From Actinokineospora sp. NBRC 105648 (GTDB taxonomy: Bacteria > Actinomycetota > Actinomycetes > Mycobacteriales > Pseudonocardiaceae), in NCBI RefSeq assembly GCF_030269645.1, contig NZ_BSTR01000020.1, positions 11,198 through 75,197 of the forward strand: a DNA stretch of 64,000 nt, in the 5' to 3' direction. The notes beneath the pieces are model-generated. The model made no database searches, was not told the origin of the DNA, and saw only the letters and a list, made by a program, of their open reading frames with translations. Numbering within the stretch: position 1 is the stretch's first letter; every line of letters starts with the position of its first letter. The position numbers were made by a program, and so were the translations under genes. Below, piece by piece: positions 17,509 to 26,096 of this stretch.

Positions 17509-18612
17509 ATGACCGGAGAGCGGCGGACGCCGGAGGGCCTGCGCTACGGCTGGACCACCGGCGCGTGCGCGACGGCCGCCACCACGGCGGCCTACACCGC
17601 GCTGCTCACCGGCGACTTCCCCGATCCGGTGACGATCACCCTCCCCAAGGGACAGACCCCGGCGTTCGCGCTGGCCGTCGAGCACCTGGGCGGCGAACAC
17701 CCGGGCGGCGAGGCGATGGCGGGCGTGGTCAAGGACGCGGGCGACGACCCGGACGTCACGCACGGCGCGCTGATCCGGTCGACGGTCCGCCACGGCTCGC
17801 CGGGCAGCGGGGTCGCGTTCCGCGCCGGTCCGGGGGTGGGCACGGTGACCAAGGCGGGGCTGCCGTTGGACGTCGGCGAGCCCGCGATCAACCCGGTGCC
17901 CCGGCAGCTGATCCGCGAGCACGTCGCGGCGGTGGCGGCGGCGCACGGCGGCACCGGTGACGTGGTGGTCGAGATCTCGGTGGACGGCGGTGAGGAGCTG
18001 GCGCGCAAGACCTGGAACCCCCGCCTGGGAATCCTGGGTGGACTGTCCATTTTGGGCACGACAGGCGTGGTGGTGCCGTACTCGTGCTCGGCGTGGATCG
18101 ACAGCATCCGCCGGGGCATCGACGTCGCCCGAGCGGGGGGGTACGAGCACGTGGCGGGCTGCACGGGGTCGACGTCGGAGAAGACGGTCATGGCGCTCTA
18201 CGGGCTCCCCGAGGACGCGCTGCTCGACATGGGCGACTTCGCCGGCGCGGTGCTGAAGTACCTGCGCAGGCACCCGGTCCCCCGACTGACGGTGGCGGGC
18301 GGTTTCGGCAAGCTCTCGAAGCTCGCCGACGGCCACCTCGATCTCCACTCTGGACGGTCGCAAGTGGACTTGAGCGCGCTCGCCCGGACCGCGGTCGCGG
18401 CGGGCGGCGACGACGAACTGGCCGCGCGGATCACCGCTGGGAACACGGCGTTGGAGGCCCTGCGACTGGCCGAGGCGGCGGGGGTGCCGCTGGGTGATGC
18501 CGTTGCGCGCCAGGCGAAGCAGACGGCAGTCGAGGTGCTCCGCGGGGCCGAGGTGGCGGTGGACGTGGTGGTGATCGACCGCGCCGGGGTGATCGTCGGT
18601 CGGGCACACTGA
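17509..18612 (+). CDS. cbiD: CbiD, cobalt-precorrin-5B (C1)-methyltransferase family
   Basis: CbiD methylates C-1 with SAM and is the enzyme of the anaerobic pathway; many actinobacteria use it in place of CobF. The 367-aa protein has GWTTGACATAAT at residue 14, the CbiD signature, and GCTGSTSEK and GGFGKLSKLADG later. No ribosome site precedes the ATG, so the message may be leaderless. The last codons are homologous to a 48-bp repeat array that follows. After the TGA the same frame stays open for about 95 codons through the array (to TAG 18897). Confidence 0.94.
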   Translation: MTGERRTPEGLRYGWTTGACATAATTAAYTALLTGDFPDPVTITLPKGQTPAFALAVEHLGGEHPGGEAMAGVVKDAGDDPDVTHGALIRSTVRHGSPGSGVAFRAGPGVGTVTKAGLPLDVGEPAINPVPRQLIREHVAAVAAAHGGTGDVVVEISVDGGEELARKTWNPRLGILGGLSILGTTGVVVPYSCSAWIDSIRRGIDVARAGGYEHVAGCTGSTSEKTVMALYGLPEDALLDMGDFAGAVLKYLRRHPVPRLTVAGGFGKLSKLADGHLDLHSGRSQVDLSALARTAVAAGGDDELAARITAGNTALEALRLAEAAGVPLGDAVARQAKQTAVEVLRGAEVAVDVVVIDRAGVIVGRAH

Positions 18613-18903
18613 GATCGCTCGGGAGACCCACCGGCGGCGCTCGTGGGGCAGGGGAACCGAGGTCGCGCAGTGGGCTCGGTCCGCGTAGCGATCGACGGAC
18701 AGGCACATCGAGGCCGCACAGCAGGCCCACTCGCAGCGAACGCCGGACAAGCACACCGAGATCGTGCGGTGGGCACGCCCGCAGCGAACGCCGGTCGGGT
18801 CCACCGAGAGCGCGCAGTAGGCCCACCCACGGCGATCGAAGGTCGGGCGCACCGACGTCGCGCAGTGGGCTCGGCGCCCGTGGCGATCGGCGGATAGGCA
18901 CAG
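18607..18903 (+). repeat. degenerate 48-bp tandem repeat array after cbiD
   Basis: About six diverged copies of a 48-bp unit follow one another, recognisable by the word cgcgcag-tgggc and by cgatcg-cggtcggg before each caccga. In the cbiD frame they encode 16-residue repeats such as RERAVGPPTAIEGRAH. The final codons of cbiD (VIVGRAH) fit the same unit, so the array looks like an expansion of the gene's own 3' end. It fills the convergent gap between cbiD and cobM; nothing else is seen there. Confidence 0.85.
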
Positions 18904-18971
18904 TGAGGTCGAGCGCGGTGAATTTGGCCGTGGAGCCCGGCACCCGTGGCGATCGGCGGGGCGGGGCGGGC

Positions 18972-19715
18972 TCACGGGCGCTCGCGCTCGGTCGAGTAGA
19001 GGTGGCTCTCGCAGAAGCCGCCGGGGTCCAGGACCCGGCCCACGATGATCACCGCGGTGCGGCGGACACCGGCGGCCTGGACCTGCTCGGCGATGTCGGC
19101 CAGGGTGCCGCGCAGCACCACCTCGTCCGGCCGGGAGGCGTAGGCGACCACCGCGACCGGGCAGTCCGCGCCGTAGTTGGGGAGCAGCTCGGCGACGACC
19201 TCGTCGATCCGCTGGACGGCCAGGTGCAGCACCATGGTGGCGCCGGAGCGGCCGAGTGAGGTGAGGTCCTCGCCGGGCGGCATCGGCGTCGCGCGGGCCG
19301 AGGTTCGGGTGAGCACCACGGTCTGGCCCACCGCGGGCACGGTCAGCTCGCGACGCAGGGCCGCCGCGGCGGCGGCGAAGGCGGGGACGCCGGGGGTGAC
19401 GTCGTAGGGGATGCCTGCCGCGTCGAGCCTGCGCATCTGCTCGGCCATGGCGCTGAAGACCGAGGGGTCCCCCGAGTGCAGCCGGGCCACGTCGTGACCG
19501 GCGGCGTGGGCGGCGACCAGTTCGGCGATGATCTCGTCCAGGGTGAGGTTCGCGGTGTCGACCTTGCGCGCGCCGGGCGGGCACACGGCCAGCAGCTCGA
19601 CCGGCACCAGCGCACCCGCGTACAGGCAAACCGGCGACCGGGCGATGATGTCGCGCCCGCGCACGGTGATCAGGTCGGCCGCACCGGGCCCCGCCCCGAT
19701 GAAGTGGACTGTCAT
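18972..19715 (-). CDS. cobM: CobM, precorrin-4 C11-methyltransferase
   Basis: This 247-aa SAM-dependent tetrapyrrole methylase begins [19 protein letters not shown] and has [15 protein letters not shown] near residue 84 and [13 protein letters not shown] near 112, matching CobM/CbiF. It methylates C-11 of precorrin-4. The ATG at 19715 overlaps the cobL stop (ATGA), so it is translationally coupled to cobL. Confidence 0.95.
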   Translation of the reverse strand: MTVHFIGAGPGAADLITVRGRDIIARSPVCLYAGALVPVELLAVCPPGARKVDTANLTLDEIIAELVAAHAAGHDVARLHSGDPSVFSAMAEQMRRLDAAGIPYDVTPGVPAFAAAAAALRRELTVPAVGQTVVLTRTSARATPMPPGEDLTSLGRSGATMVLHLAVQRIDEVVAELLPNYGADCPVAVVAYASRPDEVVLRGTLADIAEQVQAAGVRRTAVIIVGRVLDPGGFCESHLYSTERERP

Positions 19716-21433
19716 GCGCGCTCCTGGGTAAGGGGATCGATAGCGGGATCGGCGGCGGATTCCCCGGACGACGCGGTAGTCGGCGGGCTGGCCGATCGAG
19801 CACCCGCCACCCCGCGCGACCGGGCGGCGGGCCAGCGGCCCGCTCGAGGACTCGGACCGGTGGGCGGCTCGAGAGCCGGTGTCGAGACCGGTTGGACAGC
19901 GGCCGCACCCGTCGAGCCCGCGCGCAATCCAGCACTCGGACCGGTGGGCGGCTCGAGAGTCAGGTGGCCGACCGCCATACCAGTCGAGCCCGCGCATGAT
20001 CCAGCAGCCGGACCGATGGGCGACACGAGAACTGATCTTGAGACCGGTTGGACAGCGGCCGCACCGGCCGAGCCCGCGCGCGGTTCAGCAGCCGCACCCG
20101 TGGGCCGTTCGAGAGCCGGCGTCGAGACCGGTTGACCGGCCGCCGCACCCGTCGAATCCGCGGTCGGACCAGCGGCCGGGCCGGCGGGTGACACGAGAGC
20201 TGGTGGCGAGACCGGTTGGCCGGCAGCCGCACCTGTCGAGCCCGCGGTCGGTCCGGTAGTCGGAGTGGTGGTGGGCTTGGTGGCCGACCACTGGGTGACC
20301 GGCATCATCGGGCGCCACCCGGTGAACCCGCCGACCGGTGCGGCGCGGCTGACCGATAGTCGGACCAGGTCGCCGCCGACCTGGCGGTGCCACTGGGTGA
20401 TCAGTGACTCGGACTCCACCGTCACCGCGTTGACCACGATCCGGCCACCGGGTGGGAGGGCTGCCCAGCAGGCGGGAAGCACGCCGTCGGCCGTCACGCC
20501 GCCGCCGATGAAGATCGAGTCCGGGGTGTCCAGATCGGCTAGGGCGGCCGGGGCGGCATCCCTGACCACGCGCAAGCCGGGAACGCCCAGGCGAGCGGCG
20601 TTGCGCTCGACGCGGTCGGCCCGGTCGGCGCGCGGTTCGACCGCCACGGTCCGGCAGGACGGGTGGGTGCGTGACCACTCGATGCCGATGCTGCCCGAGC
20701 CCGCGCCCACGTCCCACAGCAGCAGTCCGGGGGCGGGCGCCAGCGCGGCGAGGGTGATGGCCCGGATCTCGCGTTTGGTGATCTGGCCGTCGTGCTCGTA
20801 GGCGTCGTCCGGTAGGCCCGGCACCCTGGGCAGGCCGCGCGGACCCACGCACTCGATGGCCACCACGTTGAGGTCGCCCGCGTCCGCCGCCGTGCTGATC
20901 CGTTCGGCGGGGTCGCCCAAGTCGTTGAGCACGGTAAGAGTGCTGTGCTCGAACCCGCGCTCCCGTAGCAACGCCTCAACAGCGGTAGGCGTACCGGAGT
21001 TCTCGCTGAGGACCAGTACACGACGCCCGTGGTGCAGGACGGCGTGCAGTCGGTCGAGTGGTCGGGCGACCGCGCTGACGACCTCGACGGACTCGACCGC
21101 CCAGCCCAAGCGCGCGCAAGCCAACGAGACCGACGACGGGTGCGGCAGGACGCGAACCTCGGTGAACCGACTCAGCGTGGTGCCGATGCCGTAGAACATC
21201 GGATCGCCGCTGGCCAGCACGCACAACGCCCGACCCTCGTGCGCGGCGAGCAGGCCGGGAATCGCGGGCACCAGCGGCGACGGCCATTCGACCCGCTCGG
21301 CCCCGACCGACGCGGGCAGCAGGTCGAGCTGACGGGCACTGCCGACCACGACCTCGGCCGCGGCCAACAGCGCCCGCTGGGCGGACCCGAGTCCGGCCCA
21401 CCCATCAGCTCCGATACCCACCACGGTGACCAC
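19712..21433 (-). CDS. cobL: CobL, precorrin-6Y C5,15-methyltransferase (decarboxylating), with a repeat tail
   Basis: CobL methylates C-5 and C-15 and removes the C-12 acetate carboxyl. The CobE/CbiE-type methylase half ([29 protein letters not shown]) is followed by the CbiT-type half ([25 protein letters not shown]). The enzyme should end near residue 385, but the frame continues to 573. The extra part is about 190 residues rich in Ala, Pro, Ser and Gly, with five copies of a roughly 28-residue repeat. GTG 21433 has no ribosome site; TATCGT lies eight bases before it, so the transcript may be leaderless. The tail probably does not take part in catalysis (inference). Confidence 0.94.
   Translation of the reverse strand: MVTVVGIGADGWAGLGSAQRALLAAAEVVVGSARQLDLLPASVGAERVEWPSPLVPAIPGLLAAHEGRALCVLASGDPMFYGIGTTLSRFTEVRVLPHPSSVSLACARLGWAVESVEVVSAVARPLDRLHAVLHHGRRVLVLSENSGTPTAVEALLRERGFEHSTLTVLNDLGDPAERISTAADAGDLNVVAIECVGPRGLPRVPGLPDDAYEHDGQITKREIRAITLAALAPAPGLLLWDVGAGSGSIGIEWSRTHPSCRTVAVEPRADRADRVERNAARLGVPGLRVVRDAAPAALADLDTPDSIFIGGGVTADGVLPACWAALPPGGRIVVNAVTVESESLITQWHRQVGGDLVRLSVSRAAPVGGFTGWRPMMPVTQWSATKPTTTPTTGPTAGSTGAAAGQPVSPPALVSPAGPAAGPTADSTGAAAGQPVSTPALERPTGAAAEPRAGSAGAAAVQPVSRSVLVSPIGPAAGSCAGSTGMAVGHLTLEPPTGPSAGLRAGSTGAAAVQPVSTPALEPPTGPSPRAGRWPAARSRGVAGARSASPPTTASSGESAADPAIDPLTQERA
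19850..20245 (-). repeat. ~84-bp in-frame tandem repeats in the cobL 3' end
   Basis: Residues about 397-528 of CobL form five repeats of the type [20 protein letters not shown] plus about eight more residues. One copy is shortened to about 24. The DNA copies share gagcccgcg and gagaccggttgg words. Unit length in multiples of three keeps cobL open. Confidence 0.9.
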
Positions 21434-21466
21434 GGACGGACACGATAGCCGCGCCCGGACACCGAC

Positions 21467-21676
21467 CTACGCGGACGCGTCGCCCTTCAGCGTGGCGACC
21501 AGCGACCCGAACCCGACGGCACTCAACCGCAGCACCGCACCGGCCGGACCACCCTTGCTGTCCCGCACGAGCGGCACCGCACCCGCGAACGCCACCTCGA
21601 CACAGTCAGTGGTGTTGCCATCGCCGCCGGCGCCACTGCTCCGGCTCGACTTCCGCCACACCAGGCCCGCGCTCAC
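21467..21676 (-). CDS. DUF397 domain protein (copy 1)
   Basis: This 69-aa protein has the DUF397 core: VWRKSSRSSGAGGDG near the N-terminus, then DCVEVAF, VPLVRDSKG and LRLSAVGFGSL. DUF397 proteins are small actinobacterial partners of XRE/DUF5753 regulators such as the Scr1/WhiJ type in Streptomyces. The GTG at 21676 is chosen because GGGAGG lies five bases upstream. It is the last of three genes in the XRE operon, and its ribosome site overlaps the stop of the second copy. Confidence 0.9.
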   Translation of the reverse strand: MSAGLVWRKSSRSSGAGGDGNTTDCVEVAFAGAVPLVRDSKGGPAGAVLRLSAVGFGSLVATLKGDASA

Positions 21677-21678
21677 AG

Positions 21679-21891
21679 TCACCTCCCGTGCTTCAGGTCC
21701 GCGACCAACGCCGCGAAGCCAGACGGGCTCAAGCGCAGGCACTCGCCGTCTGGACCACCCTTGCTATCCCGAACCAGCGACACCGTGCCCACGAACGCCA
21801 CCTCGACACAGTCATTGGTGTTGCCGCTGCCGCCAGCACCGCTGCTTCGGCTCGACTTCCGCCACACCACACCTTCAAGGCTCCCACTCAT
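21679..21891 (-). CDS. DUF397 domain protein (copy 2)
   Basis: This 70-aa paralogue of the next gene shares VWRKSSRSSGAGGSG, DCVEVAF and VSLVRDSKG. The ATG at 21891 has GAGGG about six bases upstream. It follows the XRE regulator by four bases. Tandem DUF397 copies behind one regulator are common in this lineage and may give partner specificity (inference). Confidence 0.92.
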   Translation of the reverse strand: MSGSLEGVVWRKSSRSSGAGGSGNTNDCVEVAFVGTVSLVRDSKGGPDGECLRLSPSGFAALVADLKHGR

Positions 21892-21895
21892 GGAT

Positions 21896-22762
21896 TCACC
21901 CTCTTGTAGACGCGTATGTGCGTGCCGCTTCCAGGATAAGCGCCTTGGAAGCAGGCAAGCTGAGCGCTGCGACCCGCTTGCGCTCCCAAGCGACCCGGTA
22001 CGGCTCCGTGGCGGCCGTTCGGTCACGGAAGAACGCTTCGCCATGGCTGTCGACACGTACCCGGTCGGTGGCGGGGTCGTCGTCGAGCCGGATGAGCAGG
22101 AACGAGCTGCCCATGCCCGGGTAGGCGCCTTCCTCGATCGGCTGGATCTGGATCTCGACGTTCGGCAGGTCGCACAAGCCCGCCAGGTAGACCAATTGGT
22201 CATGCATGACCTCCGGGCCACCGACCGGCAGCCGCAGGGCGAACTCGTGGATCACCGCACGCACCGTGGGTGGGTTCTCCTTCACCAGGCTGTCCTGCCT
22301 GCCCTTGCGCACGTTCATCAACTCGCTCATGCGGCCCTCGGACACGCGCTCGCCAGTGGACTCAAAGAGGGCTCGGATGTAGCCCTCAGTCTGGAAGTGG
22401 GCAGGGACCAGGTCGATGTGCACCATCAGGATCTCGGTGGCCTCGGTCTCCAACTCCAGGAGCGCCCGCGTCTTCACGCTGACGAAGGCCGGGAAGGTGC
22501 CCTTGTTGGTCCTGGTCTGCTTGGCGAGTTCGAGCAGGCCGTGGAGTTCGTCGTCGGTCAGGTCGTAGGCGCCTGCCAGGACCTTGAGCTTGGCGCGGTC
22601 GACCGGGGCCTCGCCCTTCTCGATCCGGCCCATGGTCACGGCGCTGACGTCGATCAGCTCGTTGACGTCCTCGATCCGCGCGTAGCCCGCCCGGGTGCGG
22701 AAGCTGCGCAGTGCCGCGCCCAGCTCACGCCGGTTGCCGCTGACCGTTCGCTTTGTCGTCAT
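21896..22762 (-). CDS. XRE-family regulator with DUF5753 domain
   Basis: This 288-aa protein has an N-terminal helix-turn-helix (residues about 10-70, including DVSAVTMGRIEKGEAPVD) and a C-terminal DUF5753-type domain. The latter is marked by VPAHFQTEGYIRALFE, MHDQLVYLAGLCDLPNVEIQ and FLLIRLDDD. Such proteins act with DUF397 partners as developmental or metabolic switches in actinobacteria. It is transcribed divergently from the 95-aa gene at 22901. The gap between them holds two matching 17-bp inverted repeats that are good candidates for its operators. Confidence 0.93.
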   Translation of the reverse strand: MTTKRTVSGNRRELGAALRSFRTRAGYARIEDVNELIDVSAVTMGRIEKGEAPVDRAKLKVLAGAYDLTDDELHGLLELAKQTRTNKGTFPAFVSVKTRALLELETEATEILMVHIDLVPAHFQTEGYIRALFESTGERVSEGRMSELMNVRKGRQDSLVKENPPTVRAVIHEFALRLPVGGPEVMHDQLVYLAGLCDLPNVEIQIQPIEEGAYPGMGSSFLLIRLDDDPATDRVRVDSHGEAFFRDRTAATEPYRVAWERKRVAALSLPASKALILEAARTYASTRG

Positions 22763-22795
22763 CGCTGGTGGATCCCCTGTTCGAGTGAAAATTGC

Positions 22796-22812
22796 AGCTT
22801 CAGATTGAAGCT
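22796..22812. promoter_or_regulatory. inverted repeat 1, likely XRE operator
   Basis: agcttcagattgaagct has perfect seven-base arms around a three-base centre. It shares the core CTTCAGATnGAAG with the second site 49 bp away. It lies 34 bp upstream of the XRE start. Confidence 0.7.
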
Positions 22813-22844
22813 CCCCGAAGAGTTGCTACGGTCGCGGTGCTAGA

Positions 22845-22861
22845 AACTTCAGATAGAAGTT
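22845..22861. promoter_or_regulatory. inverted repeat 2, likely XRE operator
   Basis: aacttcagatagaagtt has perfect six-base arms and the same core as site 1. It lies about 40 bp upstream of the 22901 gene, in the position of a -35 region for a possible TAACCT -10 box at 22874. Confidence 0.7.
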
Positions 22862-22900
22862 ACAAGACCAACTAACCTACAAGACACAGGGGTGTACCGC

Positions 22901-23188
22901 ATGTCTTACGCATACGCACTGGTCAAGCGGCGCGGCGAGGGCCAATACCGGTGGCCCGAGCGGATCCAGCTCGACCGATGCGCCGAAGCGACCATCGGAG
23001 AACTAGTCGTGGGTTTGCGCGACTGGGCGAGTGAACAGCTCCACGCAGCCATTTCGACTGACAACGGAGAGTACACGGCCTATCTCGTGGCGTTGACAGT
23101 GGGGGATGATTTCGACCCCGATGAGGCCCTCCACCAGGAGAACCTCGTGTGGTTCCACGGCTGCGAGCATGTGCCGGTAAACACCTGA
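22901..23188 (+). CDS. small protein of unknown function, divergent from the XRE module
   Basis: This 95-aa soluble protein begins MSYAYALVKRRGEGQYRWPE and has no signal peptide or membrane segment. It is acidic in its second half (TVGDDFDPDEALHQEN) with one WFHGCEH stretch. Base composition is less GC-rich than its neighbours. The ATG at 22901 follows AGGGG; a GTG nine bases upstream is an alternative. The operator pair upstream makes it the probable target of the XRE/DUF397 module. I do not recognise the family. Confidence 0.7.
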   Translation: MSYAYALVKRRGEGQYRWPERIQLDRCAEATIGELVVGLRDWASEQLHAAISTDNGEYTAYLVALTVGDDFDPDEALHQENLVWFHGCEHVPVNT

Positions 23189-23214
23189 GCAGTGGTTGGT
23201 CGGCCGGCCCGCCA

Positions 23215-23400
23215 TCTGCGACGATGCGAGACGACCAAGCAGGGTGTGCGAGGAAACCGGTGCGAGTCCGGTGCGGTCCCGCCACTGTGACCGGGGAGCG
23301 CCACTCCCCCGCGCGCCACCGGGGCACCCGCCCCGGGAAGGCCGGAGCGGCGCGTCAATCCGGGAGCCAGGACACTCCGCCCTGCCGTGAGTGACCGACC
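23215..23400 (+). promoter_or_regulatory. cobalamin (AdoCbl) riboswitch upstream of the chelatase operon
   Basis: The leader has GGTGCGAGTCCGG (23259-23271), GCGGTCCCGCCACTGTGACC and GGGAGCCAGGACACT in the order of a cobalamin riboswitch. A GC-rich peripheral stem lies between the last two. It ends about 40 bases before the chelatase gene and should control chlID-cobO-cobB together. Confidence 0.96.
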
Positions 23401-23430
23401 CGGGCGCGGACCCGGAGTGAGGATCGCGGC

Positions 23431-25470
23431 GTGCCCCAGCCTGCCCTGCGCCCGGTAGCCACCGGATACCCCTTCTCAGCCGTCGTCGGCCACGCCGACC
23501 TGCGCCTCTCCCTGCTGCTCAACGCCGTGCACCCGGCGATCGGCGGGGTCCTGGTCCGGGGTGAGAAGGGGACCGCCAAGTCCACCGTGGTGCGGGCGCT
23601 GGCCGCCCTGCTGCCCGCCGCGGCCGTGGTGGCGGGGTGCCGGTTCTCCTGCGACCCGACCCGCCCGGACCCGGCCTGCCCGGACGGCCCGCACACCGCC
23701 CCCGAGTCCGACACCCGGCCGGCCCGACTGGTGGAACTACCCGTTGGAGCTACCGAAGACCGCCTGATCGGGTCACTCGACCTGGAGCGCGCGCTCACCG
23801 AGGGTGTTCGCGCGTACCAGCCGGGTCTGCTGGCCGCCGCGCACCGCGGTGTCCTCTACGTCGACGAGGTCAACCTCCTGCACGACCACCTGGTCGACCT
23901 CCTGCTCGACGCCGCCGCGATGGGCCGGGCACATGTCGAGCGCGAGGGCGTCTCCGTGTCGCACGCGGCGTCGTTCCTCCTGGTGGGGACCATGAACCCC
24001 GAGGAGGGCGAGCTGCGCCCGCAGCTGCTCGACCGGTTCGGGCTGACCGTCGAGGTCCGGGCGGCGCGGGACGTCGACACCCGCACCGAGGTGATCCGGC
24101 GCAGGCTGGCGTTCGAGGCGGACCCGGCCGGGTTCGGCGCGGCCTGGGCGGCGCCGGACGCCGAGCTGGCCGACCAGATCGTCACCGCGCGCAAGGCGCT
24201 GCCCGAGGTCCTGCTGCCCGACGCCGAGCTGCGCCGGATCGCGGCAGTGTGCGCGGCCTTCGACGTCGACGGCATGCGCGCCGACCTGGTCGTCGCCCGC
24301 ACCGCCGTCGCGCACGCGGCCTGGCGCGGGGCGCCCGCCGTCGAGGAGTCCGACGTGGCCGTGGCGGCCCGGCTGGCCCTGCCGCACCGGCGGCGCCGCG
24401 ACCCGTTCGACGAGCCCGGCATCGAGCAGGAGCAGCTCGACCAGGCACTGCGCGACGCCGCCGAGGAGGCCGACCGCGACCCGGACCCGGACAACACCGA
24501 TGGTCCCGGCGGCGGCACACCGCCGCCGGACGCCCAAGACTCGGACACTCAAGACTCGAACACGCCGCCGAGCGACGCGCCGACCCCGGGCAACCAAGAG
24601 CAGGAAACGCCCAAGGGCGGCGACAACAGCCGCGCGGCCGCCAAGCCAGATGAGGCGTTCCGCGCGCGGACCCTGCAGATCGCGGGCGTTGGTGAGGGTG
24701 CGCCCGGTCGTAGGTCGCGCTCTCGCGCGGGGTCGGGACGAGCACTGCGTTCTTCGCCGTCGCAGGGGTCCGGCATCCACCTGGTGGGGACTCTTACAGC
24801 TGCCGCGCCGTTCCAGCGCGACCGTGGGCGTAGTGGGCCTGGTCTGCTCGTGCGTACAGGCGATGTGCGCAAGGCGGTCCGGGAGGGCCGCGAGTCCAAC
24901 CTGGTGCTCTTCGCCGTAGACGCGTCCGGCTCGATGGCCGCGCGCAAGCGGATGTCGGCTGTGACAGGCGCGGTGATTTCCTTGCTGCGTGACGCTTACC
25001 AGCGTCGGGACAAGGTAGGACTAGTCACGTTCCGCGCCGGTGAGGCTGAGTTGGCACTACCGCCCACCTCTTCGGTGGAGGCTGCGGTGGCGCGTCTGCG
25101 TAACCTGCGCACGGGCGGCCGCACTCCATTGGCCGACGGCCTCTTGCGCGCTCAGAAGACTCTTGCCACTGAGCGGCTAAGAGATCCTCGTAGGCGTGCC
25201 CTCCTGGTAGTGGTTACCGATGGCCGCGCGACTGTCGCGGTCAACCGCGGCGGGCGTTCCTCTAACGACCCGATGGCCGATGCCCTGCGCGCGGCGGTCG
25301 GTATCGCGGCGGACGGCGTGGCGAGCGTGGTCGTCGACTGCGAGAGTGGTCCGGTCCGCCTCGGGCTGGCGGGCAAGCTCGCCGCCGCGCTCGGTGGCAC
25401 CGGGCTGCGGCTCGAAGAACTGTCCGCCGACGCCGTCGCGGGCGTGGTCCGCGCCGCCCGCGCAGCCTAG
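23431..25470 (+). CDS. fused ChlI-ChlD type chelatase ATPase (AAA+ and VWA domains), likely cobaltochelatase partner of CobN
   Basis: The 679-aa protein has an AAA+ domain (Walker [13 protein letters not shown] near residue 42, Walker [12 protein letters not shown] near 145). An acidic Pro/Asp-rich linker (about 335-410) leads to a C-terminal VWA domain with the MIDAS motif [10 protein letters not shown] near 490. Annotation as magnesium chelatase would be misleading: no bacteriochlorophyll genes are present, while a cobalamin riboswitch, cobO and cobB surround it. It probably replaces CobS/CobT as the motor for CobN. GTG 23431 has AGGA eight bases upstream. Codon use in the linker end and VWA part (about 24650-25270) has visibly lower third-position GC than the rest. 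Confidence 0.92.
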   Translation: MPQPALRPVATGYPFSAVVGHADLRLSLLLNAVHPAIGGVLVRGEKGTAKSTVVRALAALLPAAAVVAGCRFSCDPTRPDPACPDGPHTAPESDTRPARLVELPVGATEDRLIGSLDLERALTEGVRAYQPGLLAAAHRGVLYVDEVNLLHDHLVDLLLDAAAMGRAHVEREGVSVSHAASFLLVGTMNPEEGELRPQLLDRFGLTVEVRAARDVDTRTEVIRRRLAFEADPAGFGAAWAAPDAELADQIVTARKALPEVLLPDAELRRIAAVCAAFDVDGMRADLVVARTAVAHAAWRGAPAVEESDVAVAARLALPHRRRRDPFDEPGIEQEQLDQALRDAAEEADRDPDPDNTDGPGGGTPPPDAQDSDTQDSNTPPSDAPTPGNQEQETPKGGDNSRAAAKPDEAFRARTLQIAGVGEGAPGRRSRSRAGSGRALRSSPSQGSGIHLVGTLTAAAPFQRDRGRSGPGLLVRTGDVRKAVREGRESNLVLFAVDASGSMAARKRMSAVTGAVISLLRDAYQRRDKVGLVTFRAGEAELALPPTSSVEAAVARLRNLRTGGRTPLADGLLRAQKTLATERLRDPRRRALLVVVTDGRATVAVNRGGRSSNDPMADALRAAVGIAADGVASVVVDCESGPVRLGLAGKLAAALGGTGLRLEELSADAVAGVVRAARAA

Positions 25471-25481
25471 GGAGGACCGCC

Positions 25482-26096
25482 ATGCCACAGGGGAAGCCCA
25501 CCGTCGTGCCGCAGGACGGTCTCACCACGCGGCAGCGGCGCAACCGCCCGCTGGTCGTCGTGCACACCGGCGAGATGAAGGGCAAGTCGACCGCCGCGTT
25601 CGGCCTCGCGCTGCGCGGGTGGAACCAGGGCTGGTCGATCGGGGTGTTCCAGTTCGTCAAGTCGGCCAAGTGGCGCGTGGGCGAGGAGTCCGCGTTCCTC
25701 GCGCTGGGCAGGCTGCACGAGCAGACCGGCGAGGGCGGCCCGGTCGAGTGGCACAAGATGGGCGCGGGCTGGTCGTGGTCGCGCAAGGCGGGCACCGAGG
25801 ACGACCACGCCGAGGCCGCCCGCGAGGGCTGGGCCGAGATCTCCCGGCGGCTGGCCGAGGAGCGGCACGGCGTCTACGTGCTCGACGAGTTCACCTACCC
25901 GCTCAAGTGGGGCTGGATCGACACCGACGAGGTGGTCCGGACGCTGGCCGACCGGCCGGGGCACCAGCACGTGATCATCACCGGCCGGGACGCGCCGCAG
26001 TCGCTTGTGGACAGTGCGGACCTGGTGACGCACATGACGAAGGTGAAGCACCCGATGGACGCCGGGCACAAGGGCCAGAAGGGCATCGAGTGGTAG
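25482..26096 (+). CDS. cobO: CobO, corrinoid adenosyltransferase
   Basis: CobO transfers the 5'-deoxyadenosyl group from ATP to Co(I) of the corrinoid. The 204-aa protein has the modified P-loop TGEMKGKST near residue 30 and VLDEFTYPLKWGW near 130, both diagnostic of the CobA/CobO family. The ATG follows GGGAGGA and sits 11 bp after the chelatase gene. The stop overlaps the cobB start region. Confidence 0.97.
   Translation: MPQGKPTVVPQDGLTTRQRRNRPLVVVHTGEMKGKSTAAFGLALRGWNQGWSIGVFQFVKSAKWRVGEESAFLALGRLHEQTGEGGPVEWHKMGAGWSWSRKAGTEDDHAEAAREGWAEISRRLAEERHGVYVLDEFTYPLKWGWIDTDEVVRTLADRPGHQHVIITGRDAPQSLVDSADLVTHMTKVKHPMDAGHKGQKGIEW

Noticed and set aside
18431-18943. Minus-strand frame of about 170 codons with periodic PIRRSPRAPSPL-like sequence
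   Set aside because: It is the complement of the 48-bp repeat array after cbiD and the cbiD end; the periodicity comes from the DNA repeat, and there is no ribosome site.
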